Below are positions 1 to 9,279 of a stretch of DNA of 64,000 bases, piece after piece; position 1 is the first letter of the stretch; every line of letters starts with the position of its first letter. The DNA is taken from positions 1,290,092-1,354,091 of the forward strand of contig NZ_JAERVO010000001.1 in the NCBI RefSeq assembly GCF_016798325.1. Direction: 5' to 3'. The notes beneath the pieces are model-generated. The model did not search any database and had not been told where the DNA came from. It was given only the letters and a program-made list of their open reading frames with translations. Position numbers and translations under genes: made by a program. The DNA is from Marinobacter mangrovi. Its GTDB lineage: Bacteria; Pseudomonadota; Gammaproteobacteria; Pseudomonadales; Oleiphilaceae.

Positions 1-1227
1 CGCATCAACGACACCCTGGGCCACGATGCCGGCGACGAATTGCTGCAGGAGCTGGCGCGCCGCCTGCAACACAACGTGCGCCAGGAAGACACCATTGCCC
101 GACTGGGTGGCGACGAATTCGCCATCCTGCTGAACCAGGTCAACGGAGCGGAAGGCTGCGAAAAAGTGGCTCGCGGCATCCTCGCGGCCATTACGGAGCC
201 AGTCCGCGTGCCCAGCGGTGAGTTGATCATCACATCCAGCATCGGCATTACGCTGGCGCCCGTCGATGGCACCACCTACGAAGATCTGCTGAAGAACGCG
301 GACATGGCGATGTACCGGGCGAAGAAAGCCGGCCGCAATAACATCCAGTTCTTCAGCCACGACATGAACACGGAAATGCAGCGGCAGATGGACCTGGAAC
401 GGGAGCTGCGGGAAGCCATCCGCAGCGGCCAGCTCGACCTGCATTACCAGCCCATCATTAACGTTCGGGATGGCAGAGTCGTCGCCCTGGAAGCACTGTT
501 ACGCTGGAATCACCCCAGCCGGGGACTGCTGACGCCTCAGGACTTCCTCGACGTGGCGGAACAGACCGGTCAATTGCAGCAGCTGGGCGAATGGGTCTGT
601 CACAACGCCTGCCTGCAGGCCCGCGCTATCCAAGCCATGAGCCCGGCGCCGGTGACGGTCAACATCAACCTGTCGTCGCGGCAGTACAACCACCCGCAAC
701 TGGCCACGCGCCTGCAACGGATCATCGACGAAACCAATCTCGATCCTCATTTGCTGGCACTGGAAATCGATGAGCGAGTCCTCAGTGATCGGCTGGACGA
801 AACCGCCCGCACGCTGGATCGCCTCAAGAAACTGGGCATCGGACTGGTTCTGGATCGCTTCGGCAGCGGGTTGTCGTCCCTGCGCCTGTTGCGTGACTTG
901 CCGTTCGATCAGGTCAAGATCGACCAGGATCTGCTGCAGCAGGCCCCGCATGAGGAAAACACCGCAGCCATCGTCCATACCCTGATCAACCTGGCCCGTC
1001 AGCTGTCCCTGACGGTGGCGGCGGCCGGGGTGGAGACTGCCGACGAAGACGCCTTCCTGCGCGGTGCCGGCTGCCACCTGCTCCAGGGCCACCGGTTCTG
1101 CCCACCGCTGCCCAGTTCCGGGCTCGGCGAATTGTTCGACGAGGTGCGCAAAGGCCGCAAATTGCTGCCGGAAGATCAGTTTTCCCTGCCACTGCGACAA
1201 AACCCGTCCGGCAACAATCACCGCTGA
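1..1227 (+). CDS. GGDEF-EAL protein, 5' end missing; EAL half looks catalytically degenerate
   Basis: The reading frame is open from base 1, so the N-terminus and any sensor domain lie outside the window. The visible part begins inside a GGDEF domain (INDTLGHDAGD), with an RxxD inhibitory-site motif (RQED) just upstream of an intact GGDEF signature at 106-120, so cyclic-di-GMP synthesis is plausible. An EAL domain follows: EAL at 490-498, then NLS, KID and QG motifs are all present. Two conserved positions have changed. The DDFGTG loop reads DRFGSG (853-858), and the Glu of the EGVE motif is Ala (AGVE, codon 1024-1026). In characterised EAL phosphodiesterases these positions belong to the metal-binding and catalytic set, so the EAL half is probably inactive or only binds ligand. 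The gene converges on yqcC. Confidence 0.9.
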   Translation, partial: RINDTLGHDAGDELLQELARRLQHNVRQEDTIARLGGDEFAILLNQVNGAEGCEKVARGILAAITEPVRVPSGELIITSSIGITLAPVDGTTYEDLLKNADMAMYRAKKAGRNNIQFFSHDMNTEMQRQMDLERELREAIRSGQLDLHYQPIINVRDGRVVALEALLRWNHPSRGLLTPQDFLDVAEQTGQLQQLGEWVCHNACLQARAIQAMSPAPVTVNINLSSRQYNHPQLATRLQRIIDETNLDPHLLALEIDERVLSDRLDETARTLDRLKKLGIGLVLDRFGSGLSSLRLLRDLPFDQVKIDQDLLQQAPHEENTAAIVHTLINLARQLSLTVAAAGVETADEDAFLRGAGCHLLQGHRFCPPLPSSGLGELFDEVRKGRKLLPEDQFSLPLRQNPSGNNHR

Positions 1228-1286
1228 CTTGAAAGGCGTGGTGTCAGGGAAATCGACAGGAAGGAAATGAGAAGACGGGGTGCCGC

Positions 1287-1628
1287 TCAGGCATCCCCTG
1301 ACAAGAGCGCGTCAATCCGGGCGAGCTCGTTAATCACGATCTTGCCGGATACGGATTCCTGACGGAAAAACTCCTCCGCCATGGGCGCAATTCCGGACAC
1401 GGCCGGTAGCGCCCTCTCCTCTTCAATCAAGACTTTCATGCGGGGCAGGAAGATGAACTGCAGCCATTGGGTAAACGTCAGCGTATCGACACAAAACGGT
1501 TGCGCACTCTGGAGGGCTTCCGGCTCGGGAGGCTCATGCTCCCAGTACTCCAGGCGACGCAACTCCAGTTCAATCGCCAGCAAACCGTCCGCAATGTAGG
1601 CAACCTGATTTTCGTTCGCTCGAGTCAA
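1287..1628 (-). CDS. yqcC: YqcC-like protein (DUF446 family)
   Basis: A small soluble protein of about 113 residues with the family hallmarks: a PFCVDTL stretch followed by WLQ, FLPRM and a C-terminal helix with GIAPMAEEFF. The family is widespread in gammaproteobacteria, often near pseudouridine synthase truC in enterics, and its biochemical role is unknown. There is no ATG near the expected N-terminus. I chose the TTG at 1628 because GGGAG lies five bases upstream; a GTG at 1634 and a TTG at 1640 are alternatives adding two or four residues. It follows the ParA-type gene by about 14 bases and is probably co-transcribed with it. A GGGGTGCC/GGCATCCCC hairpin without a T-run overlaps the stop codon, between this gene and the converging GGDEF-EAL gene. 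Confidence 0.8.
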   Translation of the reverse strand: MTRANENQVAYIADGLLAIELELRRLEYWEHEPPEPEALQSAQPFCVDTLTFTQWLQFIFLPRMKVLIEEERALPAVSGIAPMAEEFFRQESVSGKIVINELARIDALLSGDA

Positions 1629-1642
1629 TGTCACTCCCAACT

Positions 1643-2434
1643 CTAGAGGGGTTCAACATCCACCTTCTCGCCATTGAGAAGACGGTAGAGATCCACGTAC
1701 TGGCGGGTCAGGTTGTGCTTGGGTGCCAGATGGACGAGCGGCTGACGCGCCTGGTGCGATTCCCGCATTTTAACCGAAGACGAGAGGCGAACGGAAAGAA
1801 TCGGCAATCCTTCTTCCACCAGTTCCTGAACCAGCTTTCGTGGCAACGACGCGCGAGGCTGGAACTGATTGGCGACAATGCCCTCAACCACCAGATCCGG
1901 GTTGTGGTCTTCCTGGAGGTCCTGGATTTCGCCCAGGATGCTGTAAAGCGCCTGCCGGGAAAAATCATCGCAATCGAACGGAATCAGGCAGCGCTGCGCG
2001 GCGATCAGAGCCGAGCGGGTGTAGAAATCCAGTGCTGGCGCCGTATCGATGTAGATGGTGTCGAAATTCTCGCCCAGTTTCTTGAGCGCTTCCCGCAGCT
2101 TGTAGATCTTGTGCTTGGCTTCCAGCTTACGCTCCAGAAAATCAAGCTCGGGGCTGGACGGCATCACAAACAGGTTGGGAAACGGCGTGGCGTGTACGAA
2201 TTCGTCCGGACGACGGTTGAACACCGAAAACGACACGGTCTGCTCCAGCAGGTCGGCAACCGTATCGCGCAGCTCCGCCGCCGGCTTGCCCAGCAGATAC
2301 TGGGTGGAGTTGCCCTGGGGATCCAGGTCCACCACCAGCGTGCGCTGGCCTTCGGCCGCCGCGATGGCTGCCAGGTTGCAGGTAATGCTGGACTTACCGA
2401 CCCCGCCTTTCTGATTGAAAACGACTCGTCTCAT
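1643..2434 (-). CDS. ParA/Soj-family P-loop ATPase, orphan
   Basis: 263 residues beginning MRRVVFNQKGGVGKSS, which holds the deviant Walker A motif (KGGVGKSS) of ParA/MinD-type ATPases; VDLDPQGNST matches the A' motif and YIDTAPALD the Walker B strand. These proteins dimerise on ATP and position cargo on the nucoid or membrane. No ParB gene or parS-like site is next to it, so it is not the chromosomal soj/noc pair and its cargo is unknown. The ATG at 2434 is preferred over upstream in-frame starts because the protein then begins directly at the first beta strand; AAGGGA lies about a dozen bases upstream. Family membership is confident; the role is not. Confidence 0.85.
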   Translation of the reverse strand: MRRVVFNQKGGVGKSSITCNLAAIAAAEGQRTLVVDLDPQGNSTQYLLGKPAAELRDTVADLLEQTVSFSVFNRRPDEFVHATPFPNLFVMPSSPELDFLERKLEAKHKIYKLREALKKLGENFDTIYIDTAPALDFYTRSALIAAQRCLIPFDCDDFSRQALYSILGEIQDLQEDHNPDLVVEGIVANQFQPRASLPRKLVQELVEEGLPILSVRLSSSVKMRESHQARQPLVHLAPKHNLTRQYVDLYRLLNGEKVDVEPL

Positions 2435-2485
2435 GATGATGTCCATTCCCTTTTGTTGTAGGCCCCGCAAAGAGCCGTCCCGGAA

Positions 2486-3196
2486 TTACCAGCCCATCAC
2501 GGATTTGACGAAAGGTATCGTCAGGCGTCGCTGCTCCCGCAACGAGCTCTCGTCGAGGCGCTCAAGGATAGCCAGTAATTCACCGGTATGGCGCGATGCC
2601 CGTCGCAAGATGAACCGGCTGACGTCCTCCGGCAGTACCAGACCACGCCGTTCGGCCCGGGTTCCCAGAATCAGCAGGCGGTCTTCGTCCCGCGGCAGAG
2701 CCAGTTGGAGCACAATACCGTGCTGCAAGCGCGATGCCAGATCACGCAGGCCGATGGCGAGACGGGCCGGCGGCTCGACCGCGCTCAGGATCAGCTGATG
2801 GCCATTATCCAGCATCCGGTTAAAGAGATGGAACAGCGCCTCTTCCCAGTGCACATCGCCGGCAACCGCCTCGATATCGTCCAGACAGACCCGCTCAAAG
2901 GCTTCCATCCCCTGCAGCACATCCGGCCCCAGCGGCAGTAGCTCCTGGAGATTCAGACACAGGGCCGAAAGCCCGCTGCGTTCGGCGTGGTGGCAGACTG
3001 CCTGTAACAGGTGGCTCTTGCCAGTGCCGCTATCCCCGCAGACTACAATCACCGGAAGATTGGCATCTTCTGACAAGGCCCGGAGTTTTTCCGCCGCCAA
3101 GGCGTTCTTGTGCCCCAGGAAATTGGCAAACGTAGCGTCGTCATGCAGGCGAACGCCGAGTGTTAATTGTGAACCGTCTAGTGTGTTGTCAACCAT
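2486..3196 (-). CDS. hda: Hda, DnaA regulatory inactivator (AAA+ ATPase)
   Basis: 236 residues related to DnaA domain III but without the DNA-binding domain IV. Walker A is GDSGTGKSHL and Walker B is VCLDDIEA. The N-terminal QLTLGVRL matches the position of the beta-clamp binding motif of Hda (QL-x-L). In the known system Hda, loaded on the sliding clamp, stimulates ATP hydrolysis by DnaA after initiation and so prevents re-initiation. The first 19 bases overlap the 3' end of the upstream pgsA-like gene, which indicates translational coupling. Placement next to a DUF2066 gene and purM is the arrangement I recall from Pseudomonas. Confidence 0.92.
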   Translation of the reverse strand: MVDNTLDGSQLTLGVRLHDDATFANFLGHKNALAAEKLRALSEDANLPVIVVCGDSGTGKSHLLQAVCHHAERSGLSALCLNLQELLPLGPDVLQGMEAFERVCLDDIEAVAGDVHWEEALFHLFNRMLDNGHQLILSAVEPPARLAIGLRDLASRLQHGIVLQLALPRDEDRLLILGTRAERRGLVLPEDVSRFILRRASRHTGELLAILERLDESSLREQRRLTIPFVKSVMGW

Positions 3197-3738
3197 GCAC
3201 GACGCGCCCAGACGTAGATGTAGTGAAGACCGCTTGCCAGTGCCATCGCAGCGACCAGCCAGATACCCCGGGGAACAACCCAGGGCGGCATCGGCAGACC
3301 CGCCAGGAAGATGACAATGGCCAGGACCACCAGGATCTGGATCAGGGTATTGAGTTTACCCAACCAGCTGGGAGCCATATCGAAGCGGCCGATGAAGAAA
3401 TGGTACGCCAGAGCCCCGCCGACAATCAGCAGGTCGCGCCCCAGTACCAGCGCAAATAGCCAGACCGGCAGGACGCCGGTCAGCGTCAGCATCAGATAAG
3501 CCGTAATCAGCAAGGCCTTGTCCGCCAGCGGATCGGCAATCGCTCCCAGCCGGGATTTCCAGTTGAAATGGCGAGCGAGGAAGCCGTCGAACCCGTCCGA
3601 CAAGGCGGCGATCAGAAAGACCGCCAGCGCCACCCGGTACTGTTCCTCGTACAGGGCCAGCGCAAAGGGAACGATCAACAGCACCCGGATGAACGTCAAT
3701 GCGTTGGGAATCCAGCGCCAGCGGTTGGCTTCGGTCAC
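3178..3738 (-). CDS. CDP-alcohol phosphatidyltransferase, PgsA-like membrane enzyme
   Basis: A 186-residue polytopic membrane protein carrying the full CDP-alcohol phosphotransferase signature: SDGFDGFLAR, then RLGAIADPLADK (D-x2-D-G-x2-A-R-x8-G-x3-D-x3-D). The likely reaction is transfer of a phosphatidyl group from CDP-diacylglycerol to glycerol-3-phosphate (phosphatidylglycerophosphate synthase) in the inner membrane. The acceptor cannot be read from sequence, and a second pgsA may exist elsewhere in the genome. The start codon is GTG at 3738, supported by GGAG six bases upstream; there is no in-frame ATG. It lies 18 bases after the DUF2066 gene and overlaps hda, so the three form one transcription unit. 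Confidence 0.85.
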   Translation of the reverse strand: MTEANRWRWIPNALTFIRVLLIVPFALALYEEQYRVALAVFLIAALSDGFDGFLARHFNWKSRLGAIADPLADKALLITAYLMLTLTGVLPVWLFALVLGRDLLIVGGALAYHFFIGRFDMAPSWLGKLNTLIQILVVLAIVIFLAGLPMPPWVVPRGIWLVAAMALASGLHYIYVWARRAWLTTH

Positions 3739-3756
3739 CTGCGACTCCAGCTCCCT

Positions 3757-5073
3757 TTACTCGGACGCACTGACCGGCGTGCCATTGCCCGTCCAGCGAT
3801 AACGCAGGACCGGATACAGCGCCTCAAACGATTGCTCGCTCTCGGCTGCCGAGGCTTCACCTTCCGCCTCTGCCGGGTGATAGGCCAGACTGCCTACCGG
3901 ACTGGCTGGATGGTCCGCCTCGGCGGTCGCCGTATCGTCAGCCGCGGGCGCCTTGCCCGGGGAGTCGCCCGGATCTGCCGACTCCGCCGGGGCTGGCTTG
4001 GGCGCAGGCGCGTTTCCGGAGCTTTGGGTCCCCATGGTCTGGCGTTCGGTTTCCACGGGCTGGAAACGGTGATCCAGTGCGATGTACTCCTTCAGGACCG
4101 ACAGCTCACCGGAGAAAGACACACGCATCGTCGCCACATTGCCGGCCGCCTGAACCGGTCCGGCGGAAACCACCGGCGTCATGTGCTGAAGCGATGCCAA
4201 CAAATGACCGTAGTCCTCCACGGACTGGATGTTCTCGATTTTCAGATCCACCCGTTGCGCATCAGACACCTTGCCGGCTTCCACCGAATAGCGCGCCGCC
4301 AACAGATCCGCCCAGGCATCGATCACCGCCGACGCCAGGGATTCGGAGGACGCCGCATCACGCACTTCACCGGTCTCACTGAACGCGGGGCCATCGAGGC
4401 GCCAGCTGGCTTCCCAGCCGGAGCCCTGGCGGCTGACATTCACCACACTGATCAGGTTGTGCGGATAGGCAGATGAGGTGGTCCGCAGGCTCTCCATGAA
4501 CTGGCCCCGGATATCCGACGTCAGATCCCGCTGGTCACGCACGTCGGCCGGGGGCAGCGCAAAGGGCAAGCCCCGCTGGACCGCCGCTTCACGAAACGCA
4601 CGCGACCAACGTCCGCGAGCATCGAGATTGTCATCATCGGCGGTCAGCACCCAACGGTCGCGCCCGGAATCCACCGCGACCCACCCCAGCGTCAGCGGCC
4701 GGTTGGCGCCCCACACCGGAACTTGCATGTTCGCCAGCGCCCGGTTAACACCCACCGCACCGTAGGTAATGGTCAGCACGTCATTGCCTCCCGGCGAAGT
4801 CTGATACTGATAGGCCTGGACCAGGGACTCGGCGCTATCCAGCAACGCGTCCACCTGATCGCTTTGCAGGACATCCGGGTTACCGGCCACGCGGGCAAGC
4901 ACCTGTTTCAATCCTTCGGCATAGGCCGTCTGCTGGGATTCGGGTGAGGTATCGGCCACCGGGACCTGAACCTGGTAAAGCCCCTCCACCGTCACCGCTG
5001 ACGCCATGCCGGGCATGATCACCGCGAGCAACAGGAGCATCATCCTGATCTGCGACATCGCTGCTGACTTCAT
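3757..5073 (-). CDS. DUF2066 family exported protein
   Basis: 438 residues. A signal peptide (MMLLLLAVIMPGMASA) follows a short charged N-terminus, so the protein is probably periplasmic. The body matches the DUF2066 family found beside purM and hda in pseudomonads; no enzymatic motif is visible. Roughly residues 330-410 are low-complexity and rich in Pro, Ala, Glu and Asp, ending in a conserved-looking block with LRYRWTG. The ATG at 5073 has AGGG six bases upstream; an internal Met six codons later lacks a comparable site. The gene diverges from purM. Function unknown. Confidence 0.8.
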   Translation of the reverse strand: MKSAAMSQIRMMLLLLAVIMPGMASAVTVEGLYQVQVPVADTSPESQQTAYAEGLKQVLARVAGNPDVLQSDQVDALLDSAESLVQAYQYQTSPGGNDVLTITYGAVGVNRALANMQVPVWGANRPLTLGWVAVDSGRDRWVLTADDDNLDARGRWSRAFREAAVQRGLPFALPPADVRDQRDLTSDIRGQFMESLRTTSSAYPHNLISVVNVSRQGSGWEASWRLDGPAFSETGEVRDAASSESLASAVIDAWADLLAARYSVEAGKVSDAQRVDLKIENIQSVEDYGHLLASLQHMTPVVSAGPVQAAGNVATMRVSFSGELSVLKEYIALDHRFQPVETERQTMGTQSSGNAPAPKPAPAESADPGDSPGKAPAADDTATAEADHPASPVGSLAYHPAEAEGEASAAESEQSFEALYPVLRYRWTGNGTPVSASE

Positions 5074-5377
5074 TAATCACCCTGCTGTTGGGGAAACGCT
5101 GAAAAAGTCCGGAGGATCAACGAGGCAAACAGACGCACAACACCGCGATTTGCCGCAAAAAGGACTTTCCCAGAGGTTCCTTGGCTTGATTGGCGCATAG
5201 GATACACCAAGGTCCCGGCACTGAGTAGCGAGCGGCGGGCTGGTCGTCTCACCATTTTTTAATCGCGTGGCTCCGGAGCGGTTTCGGCTTTCCGTCATAT
5301 CGCCCTGCAGGCATTGGATGGTCCCCCGCCACCTGCTAAAATTGCCGCCCTTTTTCCTGATCAGGGCAGTACACACC
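5074..5377. other. Divergent intergenic region between the DUF2066 gene and purM
   Basis: 304 bases with no convincing gene; the short open frames here have no codon bias or ribosome sites. It holds the purM promoter at 5314-5342. I could not identify a clear promoter for the minus-strand DUF2066-pgsA-hda unit. Confidence 0.6.
5314..5342 (+). promoter_or_regulatory. Sigma-70 promoter for purMN
   Basis: TTGGAT (5314-5319) and TAAAAT (5337-5342) are separated by exactly 17 bases. The predicted start near 5349 would leave a leader of about 28 bases before the purM ATG. I did not recognise a PurR-type operator here. Confidence 0.6.
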
Positions 5378-6445
5378 ATGACCGACCAGAAACCCGGACT
5401 CACCTACCGCGATGCCGGTGTTGATATCGATGCCGGCAATGCACTCGTGGAGCGCATCAAACAGACCGCATCGCGGACTCGCCGCCCGGAGGTCCTTGGC
5501 GGCCTGGGTGGCTTTGGTGCCATGGTGGCGCTGCCCTCCGGTTATAAAGAGCCGATCCTGGTCTCTGGCACCGACGGTGTCGGCACCAAGCTGCGCCTGG
5601 CGATGCAGCTGGGTCGTCATGACACCATCGGCATCGATCTGGTGGCCATGTGCGTCAACGACCTGATCGTCGGCGGTGCCGAACCGCTGATGTTTCTCGA
5701 CTATTACGCCACCGGCAAGCTCAACGTTGACGTCGCCGCCGATGTCGTCGACGGTATCGGCCGCGGTTGCGAGCTGGCCGGCTGCGCGCTGGTCGGCGGC
5801 GAGACCGCCGAAATGCCGGGTATGTACGAAGGCGACGACTACGATCTGGCCGGTTTCTGCGTGGGGGTTGTGGAGCGCAACGAGATTATCGATGGCCTGA
5901 ACGTCAGGGCTGGCGACGCCCTGATCGCCCTGGGCTCTTCGGGCCCCCACTCCAACGGCTATTCCCTGATCCGCAAGATTCTGGAAGTCAGCGATGCCGA
6001 CCTGGACATGGCCCTGGGCGACACCACCCTGGGCAGCGCACTGATGGAGCCCACCCGGATCTACGTCAAGAACCTGCTGAAGCTGCTGAAAACCGTCGAT
6101 GTGCGGGCCATGGCCCACATTACGGGCGGCGGTCTGCCGGAAAACATTCCCCGCGTGTTGCCGGATGGCGCAGTGGCCGTCGTCGACACCGAAAGCTGGA
6201 CGTTGCCGCCGGTCTTCCAGTGGCTGAAGGACGCCGGCAACGTCGATGCTCGTGAGATGTACCGCACCTTCAACTGCGGCATCGGCATGGTCATCTGCGT
6301 GCCCGCCAACCAGGCCCAGGATGCCCTGGACAGCCTCGCCGGCCTGGGCGAAAACGCCTGGCGACTGGGGCACATCGAACACCCTGCCAAAGACGCGGGC
6401 GACACCGACCGTGTGATTTATCGTCCGGGTGCCGCCCGCTCATGA
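5378..6445 (+). CDS. purM: Phosphoribosylformylglycinamidine cyclo-ligase (AIR synthetase)
   Basis: 355 residues starting [18 protein letters not shown]. PurM closes the imidazole ring of FGAM to AIR using ATP, the fifth step of purine synthesis, in the cytoplasm. Typical family stretches are visible: [13 protein letters not shown], the [11 protein letters not shown] loop and [13 protein letters not shown]. Length is normal. The frame is open upstream to 5267, but the ATG at 5378 matches the family N-terminus and lies just downstream of the promoter at 5314-5342. The stop overlaps the purN start by four bases (ATGA), so the two are translationally coupled. Confidence 0.97.
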   Translation: MTDQKPGLTYRDAGVDIDAGNALVERIKQTASRTRRPEVLGGLGGFGAMVALPSGYKEPILVSGTDGVGTKLRLAMQLGRHDTIGIDLVAMCVNDLIVGGAEPLMFLDYYATGKLNVDVAADVVDGIGRGCELAGCALVGGETAEMPGMYEGDDYDLAGFCVGVVERNEIIDGLNVRAGDALIALGSSGPHSNGYSLIRKILEVSDADLDMALGDTTLGSALMEPTRIYVKNLLKLLKTVDVRAMAHITGGGLPENIPRVLPDGAVAVVDTESWTLPPVFQWLKDAGNVDAREMYRTFNCGIGMVICVPANQAQDALDSLAGLGENAWRLGHIEHPAKDAGDTDRVIYRPGAARS

Positions 6446-7134
6446 ATGCGGCTATGGACCCATCCGGCAACGAGAACCCGCTGGAGCCCCGCATCGTCGT
6501 ACTGATCTCCGGCACCGGCAGCAATCTGAAAGCCCTGATTGAGTCTACGCGCGCGCCGGGTCATCCCGGCCGCATTGTGGCCGTGGGCGCCAACCGCCCG
6601 GAAGCCGGTGGCCTCGGAGTCGCCGAACAGGCGGGCATCGAGACGTTTGTCATCGATCACACGACCTATAAAGACCGTGCCAGCTTCGATGCGGAACTGC
6701 TGCGCAAACTGGAGGCGCTTAACCCGGATGCCATCGTTCTGGCCGGCTTCATGCGCATCCTGACGCCGGATTTCGTGCGCCATTTCCGCGGCAAACTGAT
6801 CAACGTTCATCCGTCGTTGCTGCCGAAGTATCAGGGGCTCAAGACACACCAGCGTGCCCTGGATGCCGGCGATGCCGTGCATGGCACCTCGATTCACTTC
6901 GTGACCGAAGAGCTTGATGGCGGCCCCATCATAGCCCAGGCCGAGGTGCCCGTCCTCGATAACGACACCCCGGAAACCCTGGCAGCACGGGTCAAGGCGC
7001 GCGAGCACGTGCTCTACCCGATCATCCTGCGCTGGTTCTGTGAGGGTCGGATCGCCCTCGGCAACGACGAAGTCCTGTTCGACGGCGCCCCCATCCCCCA
7101 GGTGCTTTCCCTCCCGGCCGATGCCTATCAGTAA
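6442..7134 (+). CDS. purN: Phosphoribosylglycinamide formyltransferase (GAR transformylase)
   Basis: 230 residues. PurN transfers a formyl group from 10-formyltetrahydrofolate to GAR, two steps before PurM acts. The N-terminal [11 protein letters not shown] loop, the [12 protein letters not shown] segment carrying the catalytic Asn and His, and the [13 protein letters not shown] segment with the catalytic Asp are all present. The protein has a short N-terminal extension (about 15 residues) ahead of the first beta strand, so an internal start cannot be excluded, although the ATG at 6442 gives the usual four-base overlap with purM. Confidence 0.96.
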   Translation: MNAAMDPSGNENPLEPRIVVLISGTGSNLKALIESTRAPGHPGRIVAVGANRPEAGGLGVAEQAGIETFVIDHTTYKDRASFDAELLRKLEALNPDAIVLAGFMRILTPDFVRHFRGKLINVHPSLLPKYQGLKTHQRALDAGDAVHGTSIHFVTEELDGGPIIAQAEVPVLDNDTPETLAARVKAREHVLYPIILRWFCEGRIALGNDEVLFDGAPIPQVLSLPADAYQ

Positions 7135-7265
7135 GCATTAAGCCGCCGTCACGGAAATGCAGTTGCGGGCTCTGCCCGCATACTCTAGTTTTGGAATGAA
7201 CCCGGACCGGACAGGGATCTGTCGAGACGGTCCAAGCAGTATCGATTCTTCCGGACACCGAAACC

Positions 7266-8027
7266 ATGAGCGCATTATTTCGACTCTGCACTGGATGCCG
7301 CCCCCTGGCGCTACTTCTGCTGGGCCTACTTCCGGCCTGGGCTGCCAGTGAGCCGCAACCCGGCCTGCTGCCCTACTCCGCGACGTACCGGGCGACGCTG
7401 GAAAAAGGCATTCCCTTCAAGGGGTCGGCCACGCGAACGCTCGCCAGGCAGGAGGACGGCAGCTGGCTTTACGCCTTCAAAGTCGAGTCCTTCATCGCGG
7501 ATATTAATGAAAGCTCCCGCCTGAACTGGATCAGCGGTCATGCGCAACCGTCCGTCTATCGCTACGAGCTCGGCGGCCTGATGATTCCCGATCGTCAGCG
7601 CGACATCAATTTCAATTGGGCCAGCCGGCATGCCAACGGGGATTATGAGGGCCGTGACGTCGACGTCGATTTTCCGCGGGGCGCGCTTGATCCACTGAGC
7701 TATCAGCTCCAGCTGCAACAGGATGTCCGTAACGGCGAGCAGGAAATGCACTACAAGGTGGTGGGCAAGAACCGGGTCGAAGTGAGCACTTTTGCGGTCC
7801 TCGGGGACGAAACCCTGGAGGGCAGCTTTGGCAGTGTGGATACCGTCAAGGTGGAGAAAGTCCGGGATCCGGACAACAAACGCAAGACGCTGATGTGGTT
7901 TGCGCCGGACTGGAATTACCTGCTGGTGCGCCTGATCCAGATCGAGCCGGATGGAACCCGCTACGAAATCCACATCGAGAAGGCGACGGTCAACGGGGAG
8001 TCGATTCAGATTCCGCCCAAATCCTGA
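7266..8027 (+). CDS. DUF3108 family exported protein
   Basis: 253 residues with a signal peptide (LALLLLGLLPAWA, probable cleavage near residue 27), so the product is likely periplasmic. The mature part begins LPYSATYRATLEKG and is all-beta in appearance, as expected for DUF3108. No catalytic motif is visible. It follows purN by 131 bases, a spacing long enough for its own promoter; a TGCGGGC/GCCCGCA hairpin lies in that gap. The last 38 bases overlap, tail to tail, the end of avtA on the other strand. Function unknown. Confidence 0.8.
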   Translation: MSALFRLCTGCRPLALLLLGLLPAWAASEPQPGLLPYSATYRATLEKGIPFKGSATRTLARQEDGSWLYAFKVESFIADINESSRLNWISGHAQPSVYRYELGGLMIPDRQRDINFNWASRHANGDYEGRDVDVDFPRGALDPLSYQLQLQQDVRNGEQEMHYKVVGKNRVEVSTFAVLGDETLEGSFGSVDTVKVEKVRDPDNKRKTLMWFAPDWNYLLVRLIQIEPDGTRYEIHIEKATVNGESIQIPPKS

Positions 8028-9267
8028 GCACTTCGTCGGCAATGATCGCCAGCCCTTCGGCGACCCGGTCATCGTCCTGGGAATAAGTCACGCGCAAGCA
8101 CTCGTGCCGATGACGCCAGTCGTCATCAGGCAATCCCGGGAAGAAATAATGCCCGGACACCACCAGCACGCCCCGCTGCTTAAGACGCTCGTAGAGTGCC
8201 AGACTGCTGACCGGCAGATCCGGAAACCACAGCCACAGGAACATGGCGCCTTCGGGCTTATGCACAGACCAGGGGCAGCGCTCGCCCAGCTTGTCATGCA
8301 ACACGGCGACTGCCTTCTGCATCTTGGCCCGGTAGAACGGACAGACCACATCCCGGCTCAGGGACAGGATCTCGCCACTGCGCACCAACGGCTCCGCCAG
8401 CATCGCACCGAAGCTGCCCGTGGCCAGGTTCATGATCGCATTGATACCCGACAACGCCCGAATGACCGATTCGGCCGCAATGACGATGCCCGTGCGGGCC
8501 GCCGGCAAGCCCAGCTTGGAGAGGCTCAGGCAAAGAATAATCTGATCGTTCCAGCGCGGTGTGGCGTCGACAAACAACAGGCTGGGAAACGGTGTGCCAT
8601 AGGCACCATCCACAATCAACGGAACGTCGTACTTGACCGCCAATGCCTCCAGGCGAGCCATTTCGTCGTCGGTCACCACGTTGCCGGTCGGGTTGGTCGG
8701 ACGGGAGACGCAGATCGCGCCCGTCTCATCGGTCACATTCAACGCGTCGAAATCGACCCGGTATTTGAATTCGTGCGGCCCGGTTTCGGTGATTTCCGGT
8801 TTTACCGCGCGGAACAGGTCGTGCCCTAACCCGGCATCCGCATAGCCAATGTATTCCGGCGCTAACGGCAGAAGAATGTGGCGCTGATGGCCTTCACCGT
8901 CGTCCCCGCCAAACATGTTGAACAACATGAAGAAGGCGGCCTGGCTGCCATTGGTGAGCGCAATGTTTTCGGGTTTCAGCCCCCAGCAATACTCCTTGTT
9001 CAGCAGGTCAGCCAGCGCGCTGATAAACTGCTTCTCACCCTGGGGTGGATCGTAGACACCCACCAGACGACGGAAGGCGTCCTCGTCGTCGGTCAGGGAT
9101 TTCAGGATGTCCCGCAAACGGTCCTGGATGGCCGGTACATGGCCCGGGTTACCACCGCCCATCATGATCATGTCATCGCCGGACGCCAGAGCGTTCCCCA
9201 GATCATCCATCAGTGACGTAATCCCGGCTTCCGCCGTAAACTTGCGACCGAATGCGGAGAGTTTCAT
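7990..9267 (-). CDS. avtA: Valine-pyruvate aminotransferase, AvtA type
   Basis: 425 residues of a fold-type I PLP aminotransferase. It resembles AvtA along its whole length as I recall that protein: MGGGNPG near the N-terminus, ALTNGSQAAFF, LPLAPEYIGYADAGL, ICVSRPTNPTGNV, the PLP-lysine segment SLSKLGLPAAR, and KPEGAMFLWLWF near the end. AvtA exchanges amino groups between valine and pyruvate, giving alanine and 2-oxoisovalerate. Start and length fit the family. It appears to head a minus-strand pair distinct from yjaG, which ends 13 bases upstream of its start. The 3' end overlaps the DUF3108 gene by 38 bases. Confidence 0.92.
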   Translation of the reverse strand: MKLSAFGRKFTAEAGITSLMDDLGNALASGDDMIMMGGGNPGHVPAIQDRLRDILKSLTDDEDAFRRLVGVYDPPQGEKQFISALADLLNKEYCWGLKPENIALTNGSQAAFFMLFNMFGGDDGEGHQRHILLPLAPEYIGYADAGLGHDLFRAVKPEITETGPHEFKYRVDFDALNVTDETGAICVSRPTNPTGNVVTDDEMARLEALAVKYDVPLIVDGAYGTPFPSLLFVDATPRWNDQIILCLSLSKLGLPAARTGIVIAAESVIRALSGINAIMNLATGSFGAMLAEPLVRSGEILSLSRDVVCPFYRAKMQKAVAVLHDKLGERCPWSVHKPEGAMFLWLWFPDLPVSSLALYERLKQRGVLVVSGHYFFPGLPDDDWRHRHECLRVTYSQDDDRVAEGLAIIADEVLRIWAESESTPR

Positions 9268-9279
9268 GGGCGGCTCCGG

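Noticed and set aside
1643..2434. ParA-type gene as part of a plasmid or chromosomal partition locus
   Set aside because: No parB or parS-like repeats nearby, and the neighbours are conserved chromosomal genes.
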